In this document: piece by piece, positions 9,286 through 18,225 of the stretch | Position numbering within the stretch: the first letter of the stretch is position 1 | Layout: every line of letters starts with the position of its first letter | Assembly (NCBI GenBank): GCA_937895955.1 | Contig: CALAZI010000029.1 | Span: 22,685-86,684 of the forward strand | Direction: 5' to 3' | DNA: 64,000 bases | From: an uncultured Alphaproteobacteria bacterium | GTDB lineage: Bacteria; Pseudomonadota; Alphaproteobacteria; Caulobacterales; Parvularculaceae | Position numbers and translations under genes: made by a program | The notes under the pieces: model-generated | Seen by the model: only the letters and a program-made list of their open reading frames with translations | Databases searched by the model: none | Told to the model about the DNA's origin: nothing

Positions 9286-10167
9286 ATGTCACTCGCCGCA
9301 GATGAAGCTGTCGACCGGATGTTCGCGCCGCTCAGCGACGGCGAGATCGCCCTTCGCCGCTTCGGCGCGGCGGGCGCGCCGCGACTTCTGTTCGCTCACG
9401 CCAACGGATTTTGCGCCTCCGCCTATCGCCGGATGTTTGAGGCGATGGGCGATGCGTTTGACATTTTCGCGGTCGATTTGCGCGGGCACGGACGATCGCG
9501 TTTGCACGCCGATCCGGCGGCGCATAGCGATATGCGCGTTTATGCGCGCGATATCGCCGAGCTTCTTGATGCGCTCGGCGGAGAAGCGGCGGGCCCCTGG
9601 ACGCTCGCCGGCCATTCGCTCGGCGCCGTCAGCGTGACGCTCGCATCGGTCGGGCGGCGCGACGTCGCCGCGCTGCGGCTCATTGAACCGGTTGCGACGC
9701 CTTACTGGTTTACGTTCGCCGCGCGCACGCCGCTCTGGCCGTTCCTGGCGGCGCAGCTTCCTCTGGTCAAAGGCGCGCGCGGGCGGCGCGGGCATTTTCC
9801 GGACAGGGATTTCGTTCGCCGACGCTACGCCTCGAAATCGCTGTTCGCGGGCTGGGCCGACGGCGTTCTCGACGACTATCTCGAGGACGGTCTTTATGAA
9901 ACGCAGGACGGCGTCGCGCTTTCCTGCTCTCCGGCCTGGGAAGCGGCGAGCTTTTCCGGCCACGGCCATGATTTCTGGGCGGCGGTCAGACAGGCGCCGG
10001 CCCCGATCTCGGTCCTGGCGGCCCGCCATCCCTCGACGACAACCCGGCCTTTCGCTCTGAGGCGGCTCCAAAAGGCGGGGGCGAAGATCGTCATGGTTGA
10101 CGGGCTGACGCATCTGGCGCCCTTCGAGGACCCGGCGCGCGCCGCGCGGTTTTTGCTCGGCGACTAG
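9286..10167 (+). CDS. Alpha/beta hydrolase
   Basis: Serine hydrolase of 293 residues. The oxyanion region is LLFAHANGFCAS, the nucleophile elbow is LAGHSLGAVS, and a late GLTHLAPFEDP segment supplies the catalytic histidine. The frame is open further upstream to 9223, but that part overlaps the exonuclease gene; the ATG at 9286 is preferred. The substrate is not evident; this pattern is seen in many esterases and lipases of the alphaproteobacteria. Confidence 0.85.
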   Translation: MSLAADEAVDRMFAPLSDGEIALRRFGAAGAPRLLFAHANGFCASAYRRMFEAMGDAFDIFAVDLRGHGRSRLHADPAAHSDMRVYARDIAELLDALGGEAAGPWTLAGHSLGAVSVTLASVGRRDVAALRLIEPVATPYWFTFAARTPLWPFLAAQLPLVKGARGRRGHFPDRDFVRRRYASKSLFAGWADGVLDDYLEDGLYETQDGVALSCSPAWEAASFSGHGHDFWAAVRQAPAPISVLAARHPSTTTRPFALRRLQKAGAKIVMVDGLTHLAPFEDPARAARFLLGD

Positions 10168-10291
10168 GATCGCCAAACCGGCCTTGGAGCGCGGCGCTCT
10201 TTTTGCTAAGGCCTTCCGCGAGTTAGCCGCCGCCAAGGCGGCGCGCGGCCGCTTTCGGGCGTCGCTGCATCATTTGAGTAGGGAAGAATCC

Positions 10292-11086
10292 ATGAGCCAG
10301 ACGCCCGCCGCGCCGCAGATCAACGGCAAAATGTTCCTTTTTGAGAAGCCCGAGCTCTTGAGCCGCGAGCATCACGGCAAGCTCGGCCTCGACGCCGCAA
10401 AGAAGCCCTTCAGCTTTTGCGCGCATGTCCGCGCCATTCCGCTGACGATTTCCGAAGTCGTCGAGGCGGCCAAGCACTATCCGGTCGTTTTTTATTCGCA
10501 GGAAGAGCCGCTGCCGATCGCCATTCTCGGCTTCAACAGCGACATCAACCTGTTCGTCGATGAAGAGGGCAATTGGGAAGAGCACGCCTATATCCCGGGC
10601 TATCTGCGCCGCTATCCCTTCGCGCTCGCCGGCGAAACCGGGGGCGATCGTTACGCGCTGGTTCTCGACGCCGCCTATGAAGGGCTGTCGGCGAAGGCTG
10701 AGCGCAAGCTGTTCGAGAATAATGAGCTCAGCGCGTTCGCCAAGAGCGCGATGGAATTCACGACGACCTATGAAACCGATCGCCGGCTTACCGACCGGAT
10801 CATGAAGGAACTGAAAAAGCTGGACATCATTCATTCGCAGACGGCGCAATACACGCCGGCCGGCGAGACGGCGCCGCGCACTTTCGCGCAATATTTCGGC
10901 ATCGACGAGCAGCATCTCAATAAGCTGACCGACGAGCAGTTTCTCGAATTGCGCAAGATGAACGTGCTGCCGGTCATCTACGCGCACCTCGTATCGCTCA
11001 ACAATTGGCGCTCGCTCATCGGCCGCCGCATGAAACGTCTCGGCGTCAGCGAGCTTGAAGCGGTTTCCGGCCAGCGTCCGTCATAG
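10292..11086 (+). CDS. SapC family protein
   Basis: A 264-residue soluble protein matching the SapC family over its full length, with the typical start FLFEKPELLSREHHGKLGL, the middle LGFNSDINLFVDEEGNW and the late KLDIIHSQTAQYT region. The family was named after a Campylobacter surface-layer protein, but in alphaproteobacteria it is often found near TonB receptors and tryptophan halogenases and its biochemical role is unknown. No such partner is next to it here. The ATG at 10292 follows a TAGGGAAG ribosome site; the upstream in-frame part is not coding-like. Confidence 0.88.
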   Translation: MSQTPAAPQINGKMFLFEKPELLSREHHGKLGLDAAKKPFSFCAHVRAIPLTISEVVEAAKHYPVVFYSQEEPLPIAILGFNSDINLFVDEEGNWEEHAYIPGYLRRYPFALAGETGGDRYALVLDAAYEGLSAKAERKLFENNELSAFAKSAMEFTTTYETDRRLTDRIMKELKKLDIIHSQTAQYTPAGETAPRTFAQYFGIDEQHLNKLTDEQFLELRKMNVLPVIYAHLVSLNNWRSLIGRRMKRLGVSELEAVSGQRPS

Positions 11087-11166
11087 GCGTTCAAAACAAA
11101 GCGAGCATCGCTTTCCCGCCCGCCGGTCATATTGGCCGCGCGGGCGGTCTCGCGTAAGGAGGGGCG

Positions 11167-13197
11167 ATGCGCCTTTCCGTTTTTCTTGCGATCATCCTTG
11201 CGCTGACGACGCCGGCATACGCGGCCTCGTCCGTGGTCACCGATCACGCCTCGTCGCGCCTGATCGCTGAAACCGACGGCGTCGAACCGGGCGGCGTTCT
11301 CAGTCTCGCTTTTGCGCAGGAGCTTGAAGACGGCTGGCACGTCTATTGGAAAAACCCTGGCGATTCCGGCCTGCCGCTTGAATTCAAATGGCGCTTGCCA
11401 GCGGGCGCCGAAGCGGGCGCGATCGACTATCCCGCGCCGCATCGCATCCAGATCGGGCCGCTTGTCAATTTCGGCCATGAAGGCGCGCCGGTTTTCCTGA
11501 CCAATCTAACGGCGCCGGCGGATGCGCCGGTCGGCTCCCGTTTCGACATCGCGCTCGAGGCGACCTGGCTTATCTGCGCCGACATTTGCGTGCCGGAGAC
11601 CGGGAGTTTTTCGCTTTCCGTTCCGGTCGTCGAAAAGGCGTCGCCCGATCCGGCGCAGGCGTCGTTGTTTGCGAAAGCGCGCGCGGCGGCGCCGTCGCCG
11701 CTCGAAGGGAAGGCGCATTACGCCGTACAGGGATCAACGCTGACGCTCGACATTCCGGCAGTCGATGTTGATGAAGCCTATTTCTTTCCCGACATGGCGG
11801 GCGTTTCCGAACCGGCGGCCGACCAGCGCATACGGAAAAAAGGCGACCGCCTTTCGCTGACAATTGTCGGCGCCGCCGCGCTCTCCTCGATCGCGGGCCC
11901 GCTGTCAGGCGTCGTTCAACTCGGCGAGGGCGACAGCGCGCAATGGCGGTCCCTGACGGCGGAACCCGCCGGCGTCGCGCCGGGCGATGGTCAAAAACCG
12001 GGCGGGTCAATCATCGCGCTCCTTATCGCCGCCTTCTTCGGCGGGGCGATCCTCAATCTCATGCCCTGCGTTTTTCCGATCCTCTTCGTCAAAGCCGCCT
12101 CAATGGCGAAAGCCGCAAGCGGCGATGCGCCGTTGCTGCGCCGGCATGGCGCGCTTTACGGCGTCGGCGTCGTCGCAAGTTTCGCGGCGCTTGGCGGCTT
12201 GCTCCTTGTCCTGCGCGCCGGGGGAGAGGAAATCGGCTGGGGTTTCCACCTTCAATCGCCGGCCGTCGTCGCCCTGTCGGCTTACGTCCTTTTTGCGGTC
12301 GGACTTAATCTCGCCGGCGCGTTTCATGTCGGCGCGAGCGTTCAAAATCTCGGATCGGGACTCGTCGCGGGCCGAAACGGCGATTTTTCCGCCTTCATGA
12401 CCGGCGTTCTCGCCGTCATCGTCGCCGCGCCCTGCGTCGGCCCGCTCCTGACCGCGCCGGTCGGCGCCGCGGCGGTCCTGCCGCCCTTTGAGGGCTTTTC
12501 GATTTTCATCGCGATGGCGCTCGGGCTCGCCGCGCCTTACGTCCTCATTTCTTTTGCGCCAGGCGCTGCGCGCCTCCTCCCGAAGCCCGGCCCCTGGATG
12601 GATCGCTTCCGTCAGGCGCTCGCCTTTCCGGTTTTCGCCGCCGCCGGCTTTTTCGTCTGGGTGCTCGCCGCCCAGACGGGCGGGAAGGGTCTCGCGCTGG
12701 CGATCGCCGGGCTGATCGCCGTCGCGCTGGCCGCGCGCCTGTGGGAATGGGGCCGGACGACGAAGGGCTTTAAAGTCGCCGCCTTGATCGCGCTTGTCGC
12801 CGCGCTCATTCCGGTCGCTCTGTTGAAGCCGGCGGAGGCCGCTGCGCCGAGAGCGGGCGCGATCGCATTTGATGCCGCCGATATCGAGGCGCGCCGCCAG
12901 GCGGGCGAGCGGCTTTTCATCGATTTCACCGCCGCCTGGTGCGTCACCTGCCAGGTCAACAAGCTGACCGTCCTCTCCTCGCCCGCCGTTAAGGCGGCTT
13001 TTGAAGAGGCGGGCGTCGGTTATGTGACGGCGGATTGGACCAATCGCGACCCCGCCATCGAACGCGCGCTCGCTTCATTCGGCGCCAATGGCGTGCCGCT
13101 TTACGTCTATTATCCCGCCGGCGGCGAGGCGATTGTCCTTGACCAGCCGCTTACCGAACGCCGGATTTTGGCGGCGCTGAACGGCGCCCCCGGATAA
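11167..13197 (+). CDS. DsbD/ScsB-like thiol:disulfide interchange protein
   Basis: Inner-membrane electron carrier (676 residues) that moves reducing power from cytoplasmic thioredoxin to periplasmic thiol proteins. Order: signal peptide (1-20), periplasmic N-terminal domain with a CADICVP motif, a CcdA-like set of membrane segments with NLMPCVFPIL and AAPCVGPLL, and a C-terminal thioredoxin domain with WCVTC (C592, C595). The layout resembles ScsB/DsbD with an enlarged N-terminal domain. An AAGGAGG ribosome site precedes the ATG. The secreted redoxin 24 bases downstream is a likely partner. Confidence 0.92.
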   Translation: MRLSVFLAIILALTTPAYAASSVVTDHASSRLIAETDGVEPGGVLSLAFAQELEDGWHVYWKNPGDSGLPLEFKWRLPAGAEAGAIDYPAPHRIQIGPLVNFGHEGAPVFLTNLTAPADAPVGSRFDIALEATWLICADICVPETGSFSLSVPVVEKASPDPAQASLFAKARAAAPSPLEGKAHYAVQGSTLTLDIPAVDVDEAYFFPDMAGVSEPAADQRIRKKGDRLSLTIVGAAALSSIAGPLSGVVQLGEGDSAQWRSLTAEPAGVAPGDGQKPGGSIIALLIAAFFGGAILNLMPCVFPILFVKAASMAKAASGDAPLLRRHGALYGVGVVASFAALGGLLLVLRAGGEEIGWGFHLQSPAVVALSAYVLFAVGLNLAGAFHVGASVQNLGSGLVAGRNGDFSAFMTGVLAVIVAAPCVGPLLTAPVGAAAVLPPFEGFSIFIAMALGLAAPYVLISFAPGAARLLPKPGPWMDRFRQALAFPVFAAAGFFVWVLAAQTGGKGLALAIAGLIAVALAARLWEWGRTTKGFKVAALIALVAALIPVALLKPAEAAAPRAGAIAFDAADIEARRQAGERLFIDFTAAWCVTCQVNKLTVLSSPAVKAAFEEAGVGYVTADWTNRDPAIERALASFGANGVPLYVYYPAGGEAIVLDQPLTERRILAALNGAPG

Positions 13198-13221
13198 GAT
13201 CCATCGAAAGGAAACGTCCCG

Positions 13222-13824
13222 ATGCTGAAACTGTCCCTTCTCGCCGCCGCCATGTTCGCCGCCGGTCCGGCTTTTGCCGGACCCGCCATCGACGCCGCTG
13301 CTCCCGCCTTTGCGGGCGAAACATCCGCCGGCGAAACGATTTCCCTTGCGCAGTTCAAAGGCGAGCTCGTGGTGCTCGAATGGACGAATGACGGCTGCCC
13401 CTTCGTCCAGAAGCACTATCAGACCGGCAATATGCAGAAGACCCAGCGCGCCGCGAATGAGGCGGGCGTCGTCTGGATCACGGTCATCTCCTCAGCGCCC
13501 GGCAAGCAGGGCCATGCCGACGCCGCGCGGGCGAATGAGTTGACCGTCGGATACGGGGCCGCGCCCGATCACGTGCTGCTCGATCCCGAAGGCGTCGTCG
13601 GCAAGGCCTATGGCGCGAAAACGACGCCGCAAATGGCGCTGATTGATGAAAAGGGCGTCCTTCGCTACGCCGGCGCGATCGACGACAGGCCGACCGCCGA
13701 TCATGCGAGCATCGAGGGGGCGACGAATTACCTGCTGGCGGCGCTCGGCGAGGTCTCGGCCGGCAATCCGGTCTCGGTCAGGGAGACCCGGCCTTACGGC
13801 TGCTCGGTCAAATACGGATCGTGA
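13222..13824 (+). CDS. Secreted redoxin (AhpC/TSA-type thioredoxin-fold protein)
   Basis: A 200-residue exported protein: signal peptide ending AFAGPA, then a thioredoxin fold with NDGCPFVQKHY, where the single cysteine sits at the peroxiredoxin/redoxin position, and a conserved KTTPQMALID with the cis-Pro. It lies 24 bases after the DsbD-like gene with AAAGGAAAC before the start, so the two probably form a periplasmic pair in which the membrane protein reduces the redoxin. A second cysteine occurs near the C-terminus (PYGCSVKY), which could act as resolving cysteine. Confidence 0.87.
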   Translation: MLKLSLLAAAMFAAGPAFAGPAIDAAAPAFAGETSAGETISLAQFKGELVVLEWTNDGCPFVQKHYQTGNMQKTQRAANEAGVVWITVISSAPGKQGHADAARANELTVGYGAAPDHVLLDPEGVVGKAYGAKTTPQMALIDEKGVLRYAGAIDDRPTADHASIEGATNYLLAALGEVSAGNPVSVRETRPYGCSVKYGS

Positions 13825-13827
13825 ATT

Positions 13828-13980
13828 CTAGCGCGAGGCGTCGGCGAAAAGTTCAAGCGCCGGCGCCGCAACCTGCGGCTCAACCGCCTTGAAGGCGAAA
13901 ATCGCAGTGACCGCGAGCGTGACGATAAGATTGCGCGCGAGACGATGGATGATTGTCGAGGAGCGGGCGGTTGAGATCAT
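13828..13980 (-). CDS. Putative 50-residue single-pass membrane peptide
   Basis: An open frame on the minus strand from ATG 13980 to TAG 13828. The peptide has a basic amphipathic start (RSSTIIHRLARN), one membrane segment (LIVTLAVTAIFAFKAV) and an Ala/Pro tail with acidic residues. It fills the gap between the convergent redoxin gene, whose stop is four bases away, and the promoter region of pgi. Upstream lies only a weak AAAGAG sequence. Membrane character and fit into the gap speak for a real gene; lack of a recognised family speaks against. Confidence 0.5.
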   Translation of the reverse strand: MISTARSSTIIHRLARNLIVTLAVTAIFAFKAVEPQVAAPALELFADASR

Positions 13981-14091
13981 GGCGTCACTCTTTACTGTGC
14001 CATCATTAAAATCCGTTGAGGCTCATGCCTAAAATCCATATCAATTCGCGCTATCGCATCGGCGATACGAACGCTTAAGGTTAATGAGGCG

Positions 14092-15759
14092 ATGAGCGAC
14101 ATCACCAAAAGCGCGGCATGGGCCCGGCTTGAAACGCAGCGGGACGCGCTTCGCAAACGTCGGACCATTGATCTTTTCAACGCCGATCCGAAGCGCGCCG
14201 AGGTTTTTTCGATCGAGGCGGCGGGGCTTTATCTCGATTATTCGAAAAACCGCATCTCTAGCGAAGCGCGCGCGGGCCTTGTCGATCTCGCCGGCGCCGC
14301 CGATCTCAAGGGCGCGATCCGCGCGATGTTTTCGGGCGAGAAAATCAACACAACGGAAAATCGCGCCGTCCTGCATGTCGCGCTGAGGGATTTTTCAAGC
14401 CGCGCCTATAAGGTCGACGGCGTCGCTGTCGCGCCGCTCGTCGCGGCCGAACGCGCCAGGATGGAAGCCTTCGCCCGGAAATACGAAGCGGGCGCGCTGA
14501 AAGGCTTTTCCGGCGCGCCGCTCGATGCGATCGTCAATATCGGCATCGGCGGGTCCGATCTCGGCCCCTTGATGGCGGTTGAAGCGCTTCGCCCCTTCTG
14601 GCTCAAGGGTCGCGCCGCGCATTTCGTCTCGAATGTCGACGGCCAGCATCTCGCCGATGCGCTTGAGGGGCTCGATCCGGCGAAAACGCTGTTCATCGTC
14701 GCGTCGAAAACCTTCACGACGCAGGAAACGATGACGAACGCGCAAAGCGCGCGGGACTGGTTCCTGAAAAGCGGCGGCAGCGAAAAAGACATCGCGAAAC
14801 ATTTCATCGCGCTGTCGACCAATGAAAAGGCCGTGACGGATTTCGGCATTGCGCCTGAAAACATGTTCCAGTTCTGGGACTGGGTCGGCGGGCGCTATTC
14901 GATGTGGTCGGCGATCGGGCTTTCGATCGCGCTGCAATGCGGCTGGGACGCCTTTGAAGCGATGCTGAAAGGCGCGCATCAGATGGACGCGCATTTCGCC
15001 GCCGCGCCGCTCGAAGAAAACATGCCGGCGATGCTTGCGCTTGTCGGCGTCTGGAACCGGAATTTCGAAGGCGCGGCCGCGCACGCCGTTCTCCCCTATG
15101 ACCAGCATCTCCATCGACTGCCCGCCTATCTCCAGCAGCTCGATATGGAATCGAACGGCAAGGCGACGACCAAATCCGGCGCCCGCTCCATCTGCGCGAC
15201 CGGCCCGATCCTCTTCGGCGAACCGGGCACCAACGGGCAGCACGCTTTCTATCAGCTCATTCATCAGGGAACGGATATCATCGCCTGCGACTTCATCGCG
15301 GCGGCGAAATCCGCTTCGCCGCTCGGCGATCATCATGAAAAGCTGCTCGCGAATTTTCTCGCGCAGACAGAAGCGTTGATGCTTGGGCGCAGCGCGGATG
15401 AGGCGCGCGCCGAACTCGCCGCCGGCGGCATGGGCGCGAAAGAGATCGACGCGCTCGCGCCGCACAAGGTCTTTCCGGGCGACCGGCCGACCAATTCGAT
15501 AGTGATGGAGCGTCTGACGCCGGAAACCTTGGGCGCGCTCGTCGCGCTTTACGAACACAAGATCTTTTGCCAGGGCGTCGTCTGGGGGATAAATTCCTTT
15601 GACCAATGGGGCGTTGAACTCGGCAAGGCGCTGGCGAAGGAAATTCTTCCCGAGATCGCGGCGCTTGGGCAGAAAAAATCGCCAACGAAAAATCATGACG
15701 GCTCGACGCGCCGGCTGATCGAAAAGATCAACGCCATGCGCGCCCGACAGGGAGAGTGA
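14092..15759 (+). CDS. pgi: Glucose-6-phosphate isomerase
   Basis: Interconverts glucose-6-phosphate and fructose-6-phosphate. The family signature regions are visible: GIGGSDLGPLMAVEAL, the phosphate-binding SKTFTTQETMTNA, the LDMESNGK region and the GVVWGINSFDQWGVELGK signature near the end. 555 residues is the usual length. It starts at ATG 14092 preceded by AATGAGGCG. The cyclophilin lipoprotein gene follows one base after the stop, so they share a transcript. Confidence 0.97.
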   Translation: MSDITKSAAWARLETQRDALRKRRTIDLFNADPKRAEVFSIEAAGLYLDYSKNRISSEARAGLVDLAGAADLKGAIRAMFSGEKINTTENRAVLHVALRDFSSRAYKVDGVAVAPLVAAERARMEAFARKYEAGALKGFSGAPLDAIVNIGIGGSDLGPLMAVEALRPFWLKGRAAHFVSNVDGQHLADALEGLDPAKTLFIVASKTFTTQETMTNAQSARDWFLKSGGSEKDIAKHFIALSTNEKAVTDFGIAPENMFQFWDWVGGRYSMWSAIGLSIALQCGWDAFEAMLKGAHQMDAHFAAAPLEENMPAMLALVGVWNRNFEGAAAHAVLPYDQHLHRLPAYLQQLDMESNGKATTKSGARSICATGPILFGEPGTNGQHAFYQLIHQGTDIIACDFIAAAKSASPLGDHHEKLLANFLAQTEALMLGRSADEARAELAAGGMGAKEIDALAPHKVFPGDRPTNSIVMERLTPETLGALVALYEHKIFCQGVVWGINSFDQWGVELGKALAKEILPEIAALGQKKSPTKNHDGSTRRLIEKINAMRARQGE

Positions 15760-15760
15760 G

Positions 15761-16495
15761 ATGCTGAAAAAGATAATCATCGCGGGTTTGGCGTTGCTTG
15801 TTCTCGCCGCCTGCGAGGACCGGAAGCGCCCTGAACCTGTCGTGCCGCCGGCGCCGGAGGAAAGCGTCGCCGAAGTCGCGGCTGACGATTACGGCGCCGT
15901 CGCGGATGAACCCGTCGTCCAAGAATCAGCCGCGCCGATTGCGACGAAAGCCGACGCCCTCGAATGGCCGGCGACAAATCTTCACGCGAAGATCGTCACG
16001 TCGAAGGGAGACTTGCTGGTCGATCTCTATCCCGAACAGGCGCCGCAAACCGTCGCCAATTTCATTCAATACGCAGAAGACGGCCATTATGATCGTCTGA
16101 TCATTCACCGCGTCGTGCCGGGCTTCGTCATTCAGGGCGGCGGCTACAACAAATATTGGAGCGAGCGGCCGACGCGCGATCCCGTCCCCTATGAGGGCGA
16201 CAACGGTCTCGGCAATTACAGGACGACGCTCGCCATGGCGCGCACGATGGACCCGAACAGCGCCGCCGCGCAGTGGTATGTCAATCTTCGCGACAACAAC
16301 GATCAGCTCGATCATTTCGTCAATGATCTCGGACCGCGTTACGGCTACGCCGTCTTCGGCCGCGTGGTGGGCGGCATGGACGTCGCCGACGCGATCGGAT
16401 CGCTTCGAACCGGCGCCGGCGGCCCCTTTCCGGCCGAAGTGCCGGTCGAAACCGTCACCATCAGCCGCGTCGACATCATTGAGGATCGCCCATAA
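15761..16495 (+). CDS. Cyclophilin-type peptidyl-prolyl isomerase, lipoprotein
   Basis: Folding catalyst in the periplasm, anchored by lipid. The signal peptide ends in lipobox LAAC (C18), followed by a Pro/Glu/Val-rich linker to about residue 65 and a cyclophilin domain with HRVVPGFVIQGG (active-site Arg), then a shortened NSAAAQWYVNL strand and YAVFGRVVGGMDV. The length of 244 is close to PpiA/PpiB with an added linker. It sits one base behind pgi; the pairing has no obvious functional meaning. Confidence 0.92.
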   Translation: MLKKIIIAGLALLVLAACEDRKRPEPVVPPAPEESVAEVAADDYGAVADEPVVQESAAPIATKADALEWPATNLHAKIVTSKGDLLVDLYPEQAPQTVANFIQYAEDGHYDRLIIHRVVPGFVIQGGGYNKYWSERPTRDPVPYEGDNGLGNYRTTLAMARTMDPNSAAAQWYVNLRDNNDQLDHFVNDLGPRYGYAVFGRVVGGMDVADAIGSLRTGAGGPFPAEVPVETVTISRVDIIEDRP

Positions 16496-16507
16496 CGCGC
16501 CGGGCGC

Positions 16508-16590
16508 AAAATCGGAAACCGGTTTTACGCGAAATGGCGCGCTGGAATGGGAAATTGATCATCGGGCGCGATTTGACGATCGCGCCCGGG
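16508..16590 (+). terminator. Hairpins between the cyclophilin gene and hisS
   Basis: Two inverted repeats lie in the 141-base gap. The first, at 16508-16526, pairs AAAATCGG with CCGGTTTT around AAA. The second is a perfect ten-base stem, CGGGCGCGAT at 16563-16572 with ATCGCGCCCG at 16579-16588 and a six-base loop. No long T run follows the second stem, so it may be an attenuator or processing site as well as a terminator. Terminator function is inferred. Confidence 0.4.
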
Positions 16591-16636
16591 ATCTGAGCGC
16601 GTTGCGCCTCGGCGCGCCTTCGGCTATCCCGCCGCG

Positions 16637-18115
16637 ATGGCTAAAAAAGACAAACCGCAAAGGCCGAAGGCGCGAATCCCGCGCGGCTTCCGCGACCGGC
16701 TCGGCGCGGAGATCGCCGCCGAGCGTGAGATGCTGGCGCGCATTTCGGCGGTTTACGAGTCGTTCGGCTTCGACCCGCTTGAAACGCCGGCCTTTGAATA
16801 TACTGACGCGCTCGGCAAATTCCTGCCCGATATCGATCGCCCGAATCAGGGCGTCTTCTCGCTGCAGGACGATGACGAGCAGTGGATGAGCCTGCGCTAT
16901 GATTTAACGGCGCCGCTCGCGCGTTACGTCGCTGAAAATTACGACGCGCTGCCGAAACCTTTCCGCCGTTACGCCGTCGGCCCGGTCTGGCGCAATGAAA
17001 AGCCGGGACCGGGGCGCTATCGCCAGTTCACGCAATGCGACGCCGACACGGTCGGCGCGGCCGCGCCGCACGCCGACGCGGAAATGTGCATGCTTTACGC
17101 GGAAGTCCTTGAGGCGGCCGGCGTTCCCGTCGGGGAATTTATCGTCCGCGTGTCAAACCGCAGGATTGTCGACGGGCTATTCGAAAAGCTCGGGCTCGGC
17201 GGCGAGGGCGACGCTCAAACGCGCCTCAACGTCATGCGATCAATGGACAAGTTCGATCGTCTTGGCGAGGCGGGGGTCCGGCTTTTGTTGGGACCCGGAC
17301 GAAAGGATGAAAGCGGCGACTTCACGAAAGGCGTCGGGCTTTCGGATGCGAAGATCGATTCGGTCGTCGCCTTTTTGTCCTCGACCGTTGAACGCGACAG
17401 CGCCGCGACGCTGGCGCGGATCGCGGCCGTGCTTGGCGACACGCCGAGCGGTTCGGTCGGCGTTGAGGAATTGTCGTCTATCGACCGGCAGCTTCTTGAT
17501 CGGCACCGCAAGTCCGTTTTCGTAGATCTTTCAATCATTCGCGGTCTTGAATATTACACCGGCCCGGTTTTCGAAGTCGATCTGACTTTTGACTTGCGCG
17601 ACGAGAAGGGCAAGCCTGTCAGCGTCGGCTCCGTCGGCGGCGGCGGGCGCTATGACGGCCTGGTGCAGCGCTTCAAGGGCGTTGAGGTTCCGGCGGTCGG
17701 GATTTCCGTCGGCGTGTCGCGCCTTCTCGCCGCGCTTGAGTTAAAACGCGGCGCGGCGACGCAGGCGAACGGTCCGGTCGTCGTTCTCGCGCTCGATAAG
17801 GATCAGATGGCGGACTATCAGCGGATGGCGGCGGAATTGCGCGCGGCGGGCGTCAAGGCCGAGGTCTATCTCGGCGGCGCGAATTTCGCCAAGCAGATGA
17901 AATACGCCGACAAGCGCGCCGCGCCCGTAGCGGTCATCTGCGGCGAGGATGAGCGCGCAAAGGGCGAGGTGACGATCAAGGATCTCCTGCTCGGCGCCGA
18001 GCTTTCAAAGAAAATCGAGGACAACGCCGAATGGCGCGAGTCGCAGCCGGCGCAGAAAAGCGTCGCGCGCGCTCTATTGGTTGAAGAGGTGAAACGCATT
18101 TTGGCGAATAAGTAA
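16637..18115 (+). CDS. hisS: Histidyl-tRNA synthetase
   Basis: Class II aminoacyl-tRNA synthetase charging tRNA-His. Motif 1 lies around residues 35-60, motif 2 is VGPVWRNEKPGPGRYRQFTQCDAD, GLEYYTGPVFE is the histidine-binding loop, motif 3 is the GGGGRYDGLV to SVGVSRL region, and the C-terminal anticodon-binding domain starts near residue 380. The length of 492 is somewhat longer than the E. coli enzyme, as is common in alphaproteobacteria. It is preceded by the strong hairpin at 16563-16588 and followed by a palindromic repeat. Confidence 0.96.
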   Translation: MAKKDKPQRPKARIPRGFRDRLGAEIAAEREMLARISAVYESFGFDPLETPAFEYTDALGKFLPDIDRPNQGVFSLQDDDEQWMSLRYDLTAPLARYVAENYDALPKPFRRYAVGPVWRNEKPGPGRYRQFTQCDADTVGAAAPHADAEMCMLYAEVLEAAGVPVGEFIVRVSNRRIVDGLFEKLGLGGEGDAQTRLNVMRSMDKFDRLGEAGVRLLLGPGRKDESGDFTKGVGLSDAKIDSVVAFLSSTVERDSAATLARIAAVLGDTPSGSVGVEELSSIDRQLLDRHRKSVFVDLSIIRGLEYYTGPVFEVDLTFDLRDEKGKPVSVGSVGGGGRYDGLVQRFKGVEVPAVGISVGVSRLLAALELKRGAATQANGPVVVLALDKDQMADYQRMAAELRAAGVKAEVYLGGANFAKQMKYADKRAAPVAVICGEDERAKGEVTIKDLLLGAELSKKIEDNAEWRESQPAQKSVARALLVEEVKRILANK

Positions 18116-18127
18116 GAGTAGAAAAAA

Positions 18128-18189
18128 CCGCTCATTCCGGCGAAAGCCGGAATCCAGGCCGCCAATCTGGACCCCGGCTTCCGCCGGGG
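18128..18189 (+). repeat. Palindromic intergenic repeat, copy 1
   Basis: Two hairpins in the gap after hisS: ATTCCGGC-GAAA-GCCGGAAT (within 18128-18156) and CCCCGGC-TTCC-GCCGGGG (18172-18189). The 29 bases at 18128-18156 occur again exactly, reverse-complemented, at 52151-52179. This is a REP-like element of the kind scattered between genes in alphaproteobacteria. It may also stop or stabilise the hisS transcript. Confidence 0.8.
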
Positions 18190-18225
18190 TGAACGGAGAG
18201 TGGAAATCCGGATAGGGAGCCCTGC

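Noticed and set aside
14395..15780. Open frame of 461 codons opposite pgi
   Set aside because: Antisense shadow of a highly conserved gene; Arg/His-rich without any domain. The same holds for long frames opposite ETF-QO (1790-2731), ftsH (39049-40347) and the TPR lipoprotein gene (3306-5117).
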